Shown here: positions 47,259-54,816 of the stretch, piece after piece | How the letters are laid out: the number at the start of each line of letters is the position of its first letter | Numbering within the stretch: the first letter of the stretch is position 1 | Assembly: GCA_963736325.1 (NCBI GenBank) | Contig: CAVTOG010000010.1 | Location: forward strand, 372,001-436,000 | Source of the DNA: Actinoallomurus sp963736325 | GTDB lineage: Bacteria > Actinomycetota > Actinomycetes > Streptosporangiales > Streptosporangiaceae | DNA: 64,000 nucleotides | Direction of reading: 5' to 3' | The notes under the pieces: model-generated | Databases searched by the model: none | The model's input: only the letters and a program-made list of their open reading frames with translations | Told to the model about the DNA's origin: nothing | Made by a program: the position numbers and the translations under genes

Positions 47259-47308
47259 CAGTCCCCCTCCGCCGATTCCGGGTGTCGGGCCGATCGTGGG
47301 CCGGTCCT

Positions 47309-47335
47309 CTATCCCAGGGCTATTGCGGGACTATC
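47309..47335 (-). promoter_or_regulatory. 11-bp phased repeats (SARP-box-like) upstream of the serine A-T gene
   Basis: On the plus strand CTATC, CTATT and CTATC start at 47309, 47320 and 47331, exactly 11 bp apart, 51 bases before the A-T start codon at 47258. On the minus strand the units are GATAG, AATAG and GATAG. Distance to the start and unit sequence match the array before the C-A-T-C-A-T NRPS. Confidence 0.55.
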
Positions 47336-47348
47336 CGCTCCGGCCGGG

Positions 47349-47681
47349 TCAGTTCTTGTGCGAGGCGGAGAGGAAGTGCGGGGTGACCAGCAGCGGCACC
47401 TCGTAGCGCTCGGCCGGGTCGACGACGCGGAACGTCACCTCGACACGGGGGAAGAACGGCTCGACACCAAGCGAGGCGAAGTAGTTGCCCACGTCGAACT
47501 CCAGCCGGTGCAGGCCGCTCTCGGCGGGTCCGCCACCCCAGTCGGTGACCACGCCCTCGGCGTCGGTACGCCCCCGGCCGCTCTCCCGCCATTCGCCGCC
47601 CGCCTCGTGATAAAGCCGTACCGGCAGCCCGACGGCGGGACGGCCGTACACGCCGTCGGTGACCTGAACGACGATGCACAT
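47349..47681 (-). CDS. Transthyretin/5-hydroxyisourate-hydrolase-like protein lacking catalytic residues
   Basis: 110 aa from ATG 47681 (GGGGAGGG upstream). The fold is recognisable from VTDGVYGRPAVGLPVRLYHE, RGRTDAEGVVTDWGG, LHRLEFDVGNYFASLGVEPF and FPRVEVTFRVVDPAERYEVP, LLVTPHFLSA. Compared with genuine HIU hydrolases, the first catalytic His is Gln (IVVQVTD), the second is Glu (RYEVPLL, normally YHVPLL), and the C-terminal YRGS is replaced by ASHKN. The Arg in GRTDAEG remains. It is therefore unlikely to hydrolyse 5-hydroxyisourate; no purine genes are near. It sits upstream of the serine A-T and carbamoyltransferase genes with its own phased repeats (47748-47776), so it is probably a cluster protein with a new role. 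Confidence 0.75.
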   Translation of the reverse strand: MCIVVQVTDGVYGRPAVGLPVRLYHEAGGEWRESGRGRTDAEGVVTDWGGGPAESGLHRLEFDVGNYFASLGVEPFFPRVEVTFRVVDPAERYEVPLLVTPHFLSASHKN

Positions 47682-47747
47682 CGGCCCTCCCCGGCGTCTG
47701 TCTCCGCACGCGGAGCGCACGGTCAGGCGAGTGTGGATCAGTCCCCC

Positions 47748-47776
47748 ATCGCACGGCAATCGACCCGCAATCGGTC
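47748..47776 (-). promoter_or_regulatory. Three heptamers with 11-bp phase upstream of the transthyretin-like gene
   Basis: The heptamers ATCGCAC (47748), ATCGACC (47759) and ATCGGTC (47770) are separated by four-base spacers GGCA and CGCA, giving an exact 11-bp phase. This is the textbook layout of a SARP binding site. It lies 67 bases from the start codon at 47681. Units differ from the CTATC type found before two other genes. Confidence 0.5.
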
Positions 47777-47892
47777 GCATCGGATAGTGAATCGAAGGCG
47801 GGCCGATGATGGGCGAATGCCACCGGGCGTTGCACTGACCACGTACCGGCCGGAGGCGTTCGGCCTCCGGGCCGAATGAAGGGAACAGCATC

Positions 47893-47961
47893 ATGCGAGC
47901 AGACCTCGGCCACAGTGTCAGGGCGATCACCGCGCCGGCCTCCGACACCCACTGGGGTTGA
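47893..47961 (+). CDS. Possible short peptide ORF followed by a terminator hairpin
   Basis: 22-codon ORF beginning MRADLGHSVRAIT and ending SDTHWG, with AAGGGA 8-10 bases before the ATG and a strong hairpin terminator 45 bases after the stop. Upstream is another hairpin, CCGGAGGC...GCCTCCGG around 47850, and GTTGCACTGA at 47830-47839. This looks like a short independent transcript encoding a leader or signalling peptide. Coding potential cannot be proven at this length. The rest of the 530-base gap between 47682 and 48211 shows no gene. Confidence 0.3.
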   Translation: MRADLGHSVRAITAPASDTHWG

Positions 47962-48006
47962 GATCGCCCATGGTGTGAAAGCCCCTGCGAAGACCGCCGT
48001 TCGCGG

Positions 48007-48050
48007 CGAAGGCCGGGCGGCCCTCAATGGAGCGGGCCGCCCGGCCTTCG
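48007..48050. terminator. Strong hairpin terminator
   Basis: Perfect 17-bp inverted repeat, left arm CGAAGGCCGGGCGGCCC (48007-48023), right arm GGGCCGCCCGGCCTTCG (48034-48050), 10-base loop. No downstream T run. It follows a short plus-strand ORF and could also protect the minus-strand transthyretin-like gene from read-through of the regulator gene. Confidence 0.75.
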
Positions 48051-48155
48051 TCGTACGGCCACCAGGGCGCGTCCGGCGAATCCACCGTCCAGCCGCGCGG
48101 CGCATAGGCGCCGCCTGCGCACCACTCGCCACGAACGTGCGTCGGAGTCGCCCGA

Positions 48156-48212
48156 GGGCCTGTCTCGAAGTCCTACTGCACGGTGTCCGGACGAGGACTT
48201 CGAGACAGCCCT
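48156..48212. repeat. Short IS-end-like inverted repeat (MITE-like) at the stop of the regulator gene
   Basis: A 15-bp perfect inverted repeat CTGTCTCGAAGTCCT (48160-48174) and AGGACTTCGAGACAG (48194-48208) encloses TACTGCACGGTGTCC. Flanks are GGGC on the left and CCC-TAG on the right, and the regulator's stop codon lies directly at its edge. The half reading GGACACCG-GCAGTAGGAC and GAGACAGGCCC recurs in related form at 54767-54816. It looks like the fused ends of an insertion sequence or a MITE. Confidence 0.55.
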
Positions 48213-51200
48213 AGCCGGTGAGGCCGTTCAGCTCGTCGGACAGGGTCGTCACGAGCGCGGGGTCGGTGTCGCCCGCCAGCTCGATCGCGGTGCGCCACGC
48301 CTCGGCCGCGGCCTCGTGCCGCCCGGCGGACCGGTGCAGGCGGCCGGCGGTCCGCAGTGCCCGCGCCCGCCACACCCGCAGGCCGATGCCGTCGAAGACC
48401 GCCTGCGCCTGCCCGAGGTGGGTCACCGCGTCGCCCGACCGGCCGCGTACGGCGCCCAGGTCGGCGAGCGCGAGCAGGACCCGCCCGCGGATGAGCTGGT
48501 CGCCGATACGGCCCGAGGTCTCCAGCGCGGCCCTCAGGTCGAGCTCGGCCGAGGCGAAGGACCGCTGCCCGACGCGGGCCATGCCCAGCCCGTACAGCGC
48601 GTGGGTCTCCCCGACGGCGTCGTCGCTCTCGCGTACCGTCTCCAGGACCGAGGTGAACATGTTCTCCGCGCCGGTGAAGTCGCCCCGGTGCAGGAACAGC
48701 TCGCCCAGCCGGTACTCGGTCTGCGCCGTGGTGCGGCGCGCGCCCAGCGAACGGCAGATCGCGAGTGCCTCGTTGAGCATCCGCTGCGCCGTGTCGTACT
48801 CGCGGCGCTCTATCCGCACCTGCGCGATGCTGGCCAGCACGTGCGCCTCGGCGATCCGGTCGCCGACGCTGTGCAGGTCGCGCAAGGCCTCCTGGTAGCG
48901 CTCCAGCGCCGTGCCGTACCGGCCGCGCAGGCGGTCCACGAACGCCAGGTTGCGCAGGGCCAGCGCGCGCCCGTGCAGCTCGCCGGTGGCGTCGAAGCCG
49001 CCCAGCGCGCGCTGAAGGTGGTCCTGCGCCTCGTCGAGACGCTGCCGGACCAGCGCGAGGGCGCCCAGCGAGTAGCGCATGGCGGCCTCGCCGCGCCGGT
49101 TGCCGGCCTCGCACGCCGCCGTGAGCGCGATCGCGTGCGTCTGCTGCCAGTCCTCCAGGTAGCTGCCGGACTCGAACAACGTCACCGCGGTCATGGCCAG
49201 GTCCCAGCACAGCTCGTCCAGCCCGGCCTGGGCGGCCTGCCGGATCGCCACGACCAGAGTGGCGTGCTCGGAGTGGAACCAGCCCAGCGGGTCGACGAGG
49301 AGGTCCTTGGTCACCTCGTCGGCGAGCGGGTAGTGCTCGGTGTCGCCGTGGATGAGCGTGAAGTCGCCGCCGAACTCACGCCGGTGCGCCTCGGCCGCCA
49401 GGTAGAGCCAGCAGCGGAGCAGCCGGTGCATGGCGGCGGTGCGCTCGGCCGCGGACTCCTCGGCCACGAGGCGTTCGACGGCGTAGACGCGGATCAGGTC
49501 GTGCAGGTGGAACCGCGCGGGCGCGCCGTCGACGACCCGTACCTCGACCAGCTGCGCCTCGACGAGCTGGTCCATCAGGGTCGTGGCCGTCTCCAGGTCG
49601 GTGTCCAGGAGGGGTGCGCCCACCCAGGACGCGAAGTCCGTGGCCCCCAGGATGCTCAGGCGGTGGAAGAGCCGCTTCGCCGCGTCGGTGAGGCCCACAT
49701 AGGACATCGAGATGCTGGGTCTGATCCCGACGTCGCCGAACACCAGCTCGTTGAGCCGGTGCTCCTCGTCCTGCAGCCGGTTGACGAGCTGCCGGATCGT
49801 CCAGTGCGGGCGGGCCGCGAGCTTGGCCGCCGCGATGCGCAACGCGAGGGGCAGGCAACCGCACAGCCGTACGAGGTCCAGCGCCGACGGGTCGCGGTGC
49901 ACGCGCTCGGGGCCCATGACGCGGGCCAGCAGCTCGACCCCGGTGCGCTCGTCCAGCACGTCGAGCTCGAAGCGGTGCGCGCCCGGCAGGCCGGACAGCC
50001 GGCTCCGGCTGGTCACGATGACCACGCAGCTCGGGCTCCCCGGCAGGAGCGGCATGATCTGGGCGGCGCTGTGCGCGTCGTCCAGCACGATCAGGATCCG
50101 CCGGTCGGCCAGCAGGCTGCGGTACATCACGGCCAGGTCGTCCAGGTTGGACGGCAGCGCCGCCGGCGCCGCGCCGAGCGCGCGAAGAAAGCGTTCGAGC
50201 ACGCTCGCCGGGCTGACCGGCTGCGCCTGCCCGCCGTGCAGCTGCGCGTACAGCTGCCCGTCCGGGTAGAAGTCGCGGACCTGATGCGCGGCGTGCAGCG
50301 CGAGTGCGGTCTTGCCGACGCCGCTCTTGCCGGTCAGCGCCGCCATCCGCACGTGGATCCCGTCGCCGCCTGCGCCCTGCGCCGGCGACAGCACCTCGCC
50401 CAGGCCGTCGAGGACGTCGGTGCGCCCGGTGAAGTCGGCGATCGCGGCGGGGAGCTGGCGCGGTACCGCGGTGTTCGCCGCCGGCGTGGGCGGCGGTCCG
50501 ACCCGGATCTCCTCGGTGAGGTTCAGCGCGAGGTCGTTGCCGAGGATCGCGTGCTCCAGCTTGCGCAGGTCTTCGCCGAGGTCGAGCCCCAGCTCCTCGA
50601 CGAAGGTCTGCCGGGCGTCGCGGCAGGAGGCGAGCGCCTCGGCCTGCCGGCCGGCGCGGTACAGCGCCAGCATGAGCTGGGCGCGCAGGCGTTCGCGCAG
50701 AGGGTACTCCGCGACCAGCTCGGTCAGCTCCCCGATCAGGCCACGGTGCCGCCCGAGGTCGAGTTCGAGGTCGACGCAGTCCTCCAGTACCGCGAGCCGT
50801 CCTTCGTTTAAGCGGGTCGCGGCGATCTGCACGATCCGGCTGTCCACTCCGGCCGCGGCGGGACCATGCCAAAGGGCCAGTCCGGTTCGAAGGTCGCGGA
50901 CGGCGTCCTCGGCGCGCCGTTCGGCGGCGGCGGCGCGTCCGCTCATGGCGAGTTTCTCGAATCGGCGAACGTCCAGATCGTCATCGGAAATGCGGAACAC
51001 ATATCCCGGCGGACGCGTGACGATGGCATTGGTGGTCTCCGCCGCCGCGAGCCCGCGGCGAAGGGCGGAGACACAGATCTGCACTTGGCTTCTTGCCGTC
51101 GCGGGCGGCCGGTCGTCCCAGAGAGCGGCGACGAGCCGGCTCACTGAGACGACGCGGTTCGCCTCCAGGAGCAGCATTGCGAGAACGATCTGTTGGCGAG

Positions 51201-51267
51201 GGCCCCCGATGTCGAGAGACCTTCCGTCCGCTATGACGTCCAGCGGTCCGAGCAGCCGATATTCCAT
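48211..51267 (-). CDS. AfsR/SARP-family transcriptional regulator with NB-ARC and TPR domains
   Basis: 1018 aa. Residues 1-95 are the OmpR-type winged helix of SARPs (EYRLLGPLDVIADGRSLDIG, VSVSRLVAALWDDRPPATA, VQICVSALRRGL). The BTAD all-helical domain is at about 100-245 (LRERLRAQLMLALYRAGRQA). The NB-ARC ATPase has the P-loop GKSGVGKTALAL near 317 and RRILIVLDDAHS as Walker B. About 690-1000 are TPR repeats. Large SARPs of this layout (AfsR) activate secondary-metabolite promoters by binding direct repeats phased at 11 bp. Such repeats occur before the transthyretin-like gene, the serine A-T and the C-A-T-C-A-T NRPS, so this is the likely pathway activator. Its stop codon lies at the edge of an IS-end-like sequence, so its original 3' end may have been altered. 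Confidence 0.93.
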   Translation of the reverse strand: MEYRLLGPLDVIADGRSLDIGGPRQQIVLAMLLLEANRVVSVSRLVAALWDDRPPATARSQVQICVSALRRGLAAAETTNAIVTRPPGYVFRISDDDLDVRRFEKLAMSGRAAAAERRAEDAVRDLRTGLALWHGPAAAGVDSRIVQIAATRLNEGRLAVLEDCVDLELDLGRHRGLIGELTELVAEYPLRERLRAQLMLALYRAGRQAEALASCRDARQTFVEELGLDLGEDLRKLEHAILGNDLALNLTEEIRVGPPPTPAANTAVPRQLPAAIADFTGRTDVLDGLGEVLSPAQGAGGDGIHVRMAALTGKSGVGKTALALHAAHQVRDFYPDGQLYAQLHGGQAQPVSPASVLERFLRALGAAPAALPSNLDDLAVMYRSLLADRRILIVLDDAHSAAQIMPLLPGSPSCVVIVTSRSRLSGLPGAHRFELDVLDERTGVELLARVMGPERVHRDPSALDLVRLCGCLPLALRIAAAKLAARPHWTIRQLVNRLQDEEHRLNELVFGDVGIRPSISMSYVGLTDAAKRLFHRLSILGATDFASWVGAPLLDTDLETATTLMDQLVEAQLVEVRVVDGAPARFHLHDLIRVYAVERLVAEESAAERTAAMHRLLRCWLYLAAEAHRREFGGDFTLIHGDTEHYPLADEVTKDLLVDPLGWFHSEHATLVVAIRQAAQAGLDELCWDLAMTAVTLFESGSYLEDWQQTHAIALTAACEAGNRRGEAAMRYSLGALALVRQRLDEAQDHLQRALGGFDATGELHGRALALRNLAFVDRLRGRYGTALERYQEALRDLHSVGDRIAEAHVLASIAQVRIERREYDTAQRMLNEALAICRSLGARRTTAQTEYRLGELFLHRGDFTGAENMFTSVLETVRESDDAVGETHALYGLGMARVGQRSFASAELDLRAALETSGRIGDQLIRGRVLLALADLGAVRGRSGDAVTHLGQAQAVFDGIGLRVWRARALRTAGRLHRSAGRHEAAAEAWRTAIELAGDTDPALVTTLSDELNGLTG

Positions 51268-51859
51268 GGCCCGCCGCCGATCACACGCCGACCGAGGCCG
51301 GATGGTCCACGCGAAATCGCGGGACGGTCAACGGGGTTTCGGGCTTGCCCGGCTCAGGCATGGGTCGACTCCCTTTGCGCATTATCGTTCGACGGTGAAT
51401 TGAGACGCCGCGCTGTTCGCGATAAGTATGAAAGTGCCCCGCAAGGGAATCTTGTGCCGTTATGGTCGATCCACAAAGTACGCCGACGGCAGCACAGATT
51501 TCAACAGCCGTTTCTGCTACGCAACTTTGACTCTGGGTAATGGGTGGGGTGCGAGTCAGATCGGCCGCACCGGTATCGCATGATCCTTTTCATTCAGGCC
51601 GCACTATGACCAAGCCTGAGAGGAACGACAGAAATCATCACTGACCACGACCACGTGAATCAAGAGCAATATTTGGCCGAATCCGGACCCGTTCTTCGGG
51701 GCCCTCTGATGTTTCCCCGCAGATCGCGCGCACTGCCGCCGGGGGCGCCACCGATCCGGAGGTCGTGGACCGGATGAATCTGGTGATTTCATCAGTGCGC
51801 GATACAGCAGTGCCGGTGAGACTTCGGGGCATCCCCGTTCTCCTAGGAGGAACCCCCTC
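51268..51859. other. 592-base divergent intergenic region
   Basis: Lies between the regulator (minus, starts 51267) and the secreted lipase (plus, starts 51860). The middle (about 51400-51660) is clearly less GC-rich than the surroundings and probably holds promoters for both genes. No RNA gene or convincing protein gene is visible. A stretch at about 51715-51830 reads TAAGGATDPEVVDRMN in one plus frame without a start and may be a gene remnant. AGGAGG at 51844-51849 is the lipase ribosome binding site. Confidence 0.6.
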
Positions 51860-52540
51860 ATGCGCCGAATAATCGGCACCTTCCTCGCGCTGACCGCCGC
51901 GGCGTTCACGGCTCTGCTCGTGCCCGGTCAGGTCGGCAGTGCGAACGCCGCCGGGCACACCCCGGTCGTCTTCGTCCACGGCTTCCTCAGCACCGGAGCC
52001 ACTTGGGACACCGCCAAGTCGGTCTTCGAGCAGGGCGGCTACACCAGCGACGAGCTGTACGCCTACGAATACGACTTCACCAAGTCCAACGTGGACAGCG
52101 CGAACGGTCTCGCGTCGCTGGTCCAGCAGGTGCTCTCCAGCACCGGCGCCTCCCAGGTCGATATCGTGAACCACTCGATGGGCGGGCTGGTGAGCGACTG
52201 GTACCTCCACGAGCTCGGCGGCAGCCAGTACGTGCGCCACCTCGCCTCGATCGCCGGCGCCAACCACGGGACGAACCTCTCGCAAGCGTGCCAGTTCTGG
52301 CCCTCGTGCGTCGAGATGATCCCCGGGTCCTCGTTCATCCAGACGGTGACGTCCGGTGACGAGACGCCCGGCGCCACCAGCTACGCCACCTGGTACTCGT
52401 CGTGTGACGGTGTGATCGACCCCTACACCAGCACCATCCTCGACGGCGCCAACAACACGAACGTGGCGTGCGAGTCGCACAGCGCCTACCTGACGGACAC
52501 CGCGTTCCTCGCGCAGGTCCGCGGCTTCCTCGCGACCTGA
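51860..52540 (+). CDS. Secreted triacylglycerol lipase/esterase (EstA-like, alpha/beta hydrolase)
   Basis: 226 aa with a Sec signal peptide (MRRIIGTFLALTAAAFTALL, cleavage near SANAAG). The mature enzyme starts TPVVFVHGFLSTGATWDTA, where HG forms the oxyanion hole. The nucleophile is Ser in VDIVNHSMGGLVSDWYL (NHSMGG, the form usual for class-2 lipases), and Asp and His candidates are in CDGVIDPYTSTIL and CESHSAYLTD. Cysteines suit an extracellular protein. AGGAGG lies 10 bases upstream of the ATG. It hydrolyses lipid or ester substrates outside the cell. No direct link to peptide synthesis is evident, though it lies inside the block bounded by IS-end-like repeats. Confidence 0.9.
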   Translation: MRRIIGTFLALTAAAFTALLVPGQVGSANAAGHTPVVFVHGFLSTGATWDTAKSVFEQGGYTSDELYAYEYDFTKSNVDSANGLASLVQQVLSSTGASQVDIVNHSMGGLVSDWYLHELGGSQYVRHLASIAGANHGTNLSQACQFWPSCVEMIPGSSFIQTVTSGDETPGATSYATWYSSCDGVIDPYTSTILDGANNTNVACESHSAYLTDTAFLAQVRGFLAT

Positions 52541-52556
52541 CGGCCTCGATGTGAGA

Positions 52557-52585
52557 GCCGGATCCCGTGACCAGCGGGATCCGGC
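52557..52585 (+). terminator. Terminator after the lipase gene
   Basis: 11-bp inverted repeat GCCGGATCCCG (52557-52567) and CGGGATCCGGC (52575-52585) with a seven-base loop, starting 16 bases after the lipase stop. Confidence 0.75.
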
Positions 52586-52679
52586 ACGGCCCGGTGATCC
52601 GTTCGCCGGGAATGCCTCCACCACCCCGCCCGCTTTGGGGTAGGTTCCACGCGGCGGCGCAGGTCGCCGCCGAGGGCCG

Positions 52680-53360
52680 GTCACCGACCGGCTGTCGGGC
52701 TTCCTCGCGAAGCCGCCCGCGCTGGACGAGCTCGACGAGGCGGAGCTGCTCGGATGGTGCGTCGACATCGTCCGGCTGACGCGCCGTAACGGCTACCTGC
52801 CAGTACGGCCGACGCCACCGCGGTGTTCGAGACGTCGATCCTGCTCGCGGGCATGCGCAACCGCGGGCGCCCGACACCGTACGACTTCCAGGACGCCGCG
52901 GGCACGTGCATCGAGAAGGACTCCGTGCCGGGCCGCCGCGACGTGAAGCGCCTGTGCGAGATCCTCCTGGGCGGCGACCGGATCGGCGAGGTCGGCTACG
53001 ACGCGCTCCCGCTGCTGGCACGCGACGTGCTCGACCGGCTGGAGCCCTTCGGCCTCGACCTGGCGATCGGCCGCAACCAGCGGTCGATCGTCGAGCTGGG
53101 CTACGAGGGCGTCACCGTCGAGCAGGTGCTGGAGCAGCGGCTCCGCAAGCTCGTCTGGTCACCGCAGGCCACCGCCGCCGTCGCGCTCGAGGCCGTCGAG
53201 GACGCCATCCTCTACCCGGGCGCCCGTCGGTTCGTCGACGAGCTCGGGGCACGGGCCGTGGAACTGCTCGCCGCCGGGCGCACCGTGGACGGCGCGCCTC
53301 AGGTGCTGCGCCGGATCCGGCGGCTGCCGGCCCACTATCGCGTGGGGACATGGGGAGAAA
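52680..53360 (+). pseudogene. Fragment of a large hypothetical protein (possibly DUF5682)
   Basis: Protein-like sequence without a start and with a frame change: first VTDRLSGFLAKPPALDEL and ELLGWCVDIVRLTRRNGYLP, then after about 52800, in another frame, DATAVFETSILLAGMRN, PYDFQDAAGTCIEKDSVPGR, LLGGDRIGEVGYDALPLLAR and LRKLVWSPQATAAVALEAVE. It ends abruptly in non-coding sequence near 53360. Composition and block structure suggest the interior of a large hypothetical protein of the type associated with MoxR/VWA loci (DUF5682-like), but that identification is tentative. It is cut at both ends, which fits a region shaped by insertions. Confidence 0.5.
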
Positions 53361-53424
53361 TGTGGAGTGTTGACCATGAAAGACGTCACACTTCGTGGTT
53401 CAAGAGATGGAAGGCTGTCGGTTT

Positions 53425-54732
53425 GTGCAGACAGACCCTCTATCGACCTTTCAGGCTGATTATTGGCAGCGCGACCGCGCTCGTCCCGGAGCCTCGGCGG
53501 TCATTCTCCGCACCTTCGGCATCGAGGGTGCGGTCGACGTCTCCGACCTGCGGAACAGCATGGCCGAAGTGGTACGGCGCCACGACTCTCTGCGGACCCG
53601 GTTCGTCGCGGACGGCGCCGAGCCGCGGCAGATCGTCGAGGACGACGTGCCGGTGGAGATCCGCGAGGTCGACCTGCGTGGCCTGTCCGCGGACGAGCGC
53701 GCCGAAGAGGTGCGCCGGCACGAGCGCGCCGAGCGCGAGGAGCCGTTCGACCTGGCCACCGCTCCCCTGTGGCGGCTGACCCTGCTGCGGCTCGCGGAGC
53801 GCGAGCACGTCCTGTCGGTCGCCGTCCACCACATCGTCTGCGACGGGTGGTCCGCGTCGCTGCTCGCCGCCGAGCTGTTCGGCGGCACCGCCGGCCGGCC
53901 CGTCTCCCGCTACGCCGATTTCGTCGCCTGGGAGCGCGCGGAGACCACGAAACGGCTGCCGGCCGCGGTCGCGTACTGGAAGCCGCGGCTGGAGCCTCCC
54001 CCCGCTCCCCTGGCGCTGCCGTCGCTCGCCCCGCGGTCCTCGGTCCGCGCGTACCGCGGCGAGCGGCTCGCGTTCGCCTGGCCCGCGTCCCTCGCCGACG
54101 GGCTGCGGGACTTCGCGCGCGCCCGGCGCGCGAGCCCGTTCATGGTGCTGCTCACCGCGTTCACGGCCGCGTTGCACGCGGTCACCGGCGACCACGACGT
54201 CGCGGTCGCGTCGCTGTTCGCCGGCCGCGACCGGGCCGTGTTCGAGACCATGGTCGGCCTCCTCGCGCGCACCACCGTCTTCCGCGTCGACCTGTCCGGC
54301 GACCCCACCGGCGACGAGCTGCTGTCACGCGTACGCGGCGCCGTCCTGGACACCCACGAGCACGCCTCGGTGCCGCTGCGCACGGTGGCCCGCGAGATCT
54401 TCGGCGCGCCGGCGAGCCAGGAGGTGCTGACCCGGATGTGGGACGTGTGGTTCAACCTGCTGCCCGCCCCCGCCGGCCCGGACGACCTGCCGAAGGCCCG
54501 CGTACGACCGCGTCCGCCGGCGCCCGACCTCGTCGTCTCCAAGGACGAACGCGACTGGGAGGGCGAGAACATCACCGTCACCGTCACCGGCCTGGGCCCG
54601 GAGCCGCGCGGCCATCTCGACTTCAACGCGCTGCTGGTCCCGCGAGAGACGGCGGAGACCCTGCTGGCGGCGTTCCGCCGCACACTCCAGGGTCTCCTCG
54701 ACGACTCCGGGACCGCACTCTCCGCACTCTGA
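53425..54732 (+). CDS. Free-standing NRPS condensation domain
   Basis: About 435 aa from GTG 53425, chosen because GGAAGG lies about 10 bases upstream and DPLSTFQADYWQRD then follows directly; GTG 53395 or ATG 53407 are alternatives. The active site is SVAVHHIVCDGWSASLL (HHxxxDG, His near residue 135). RRHDSLRTRFVADGAEP and MVGLLARTTVFRVDLSGDP are further C-domain motifs. There is no A, T or TE domain. It is convergent with the acyl-activating A-T gene, so the two may join an acyl-T to an aminoacyl-T at chain start (N-acylation); this is inferred from position and domain content. Confidence 0.9.
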   Translation: MQTDPLSTFQADYWQRDRARPGASAVILRTFGIEGAVDVSDLRNSMAEVVRRHDSLRTRFVADGAEPRQIVEDDVPVEIREVDLRGLSADERAEEVRRHERAEREEPFDLATAPLWRLTLLRLAEREHVLSVAVHHIVCDGWSASLLAAELFGGTAGRPVSRYADFVAWERAETTKRLPAAVAYWKPRLEPPPAPLALPSLAPRSSVRAYRGERLAFAWPASLADGLRDFARARRASPFMVLLTAFTAALHAVTGDHDVAVASLFAGRDRAVFETMVGLLARTTVFRVDLSGDPTGDELLSRVRGAVLDTHEHASVPLRTVAREIFGAPASQEVLTRMWDVWFNLLPAPAGPDDLPKARVRPRPPAPDLVVSKDERDWEGENITVTVTGLGPEPRGHLDFNALLVPRETAETLLAAFRRTLQGLLDDSGTALSAL

Positions 54733-54766
54733 CCACCCGGGACGCACGGCACCGCGCCTCAAAGTC

Positions 54767-54816
54767 GCCGCCTGGACACCGCGCAGTAGGACAGCGGGAC
54801 TCTGAGACAGGCCCTA
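54767..54816. repeat. Second copy of the IS-end-like sequence at the stop of the acyl A-T gene
   Basis: Contains GGACACCGCGCAGTAGGAC (54774-54792) and GGGACTCTGAGACAGGCCC (54797-54815). The first matches the minus-strand sequence at 48171-48189 with one difference, and GAGACAGGCCC is identical to the other end at 48156-48166. The A-T gene's stop TAG directly abuts it. It resembles one terminus of an IS5-like element. Confidence 0.5.
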
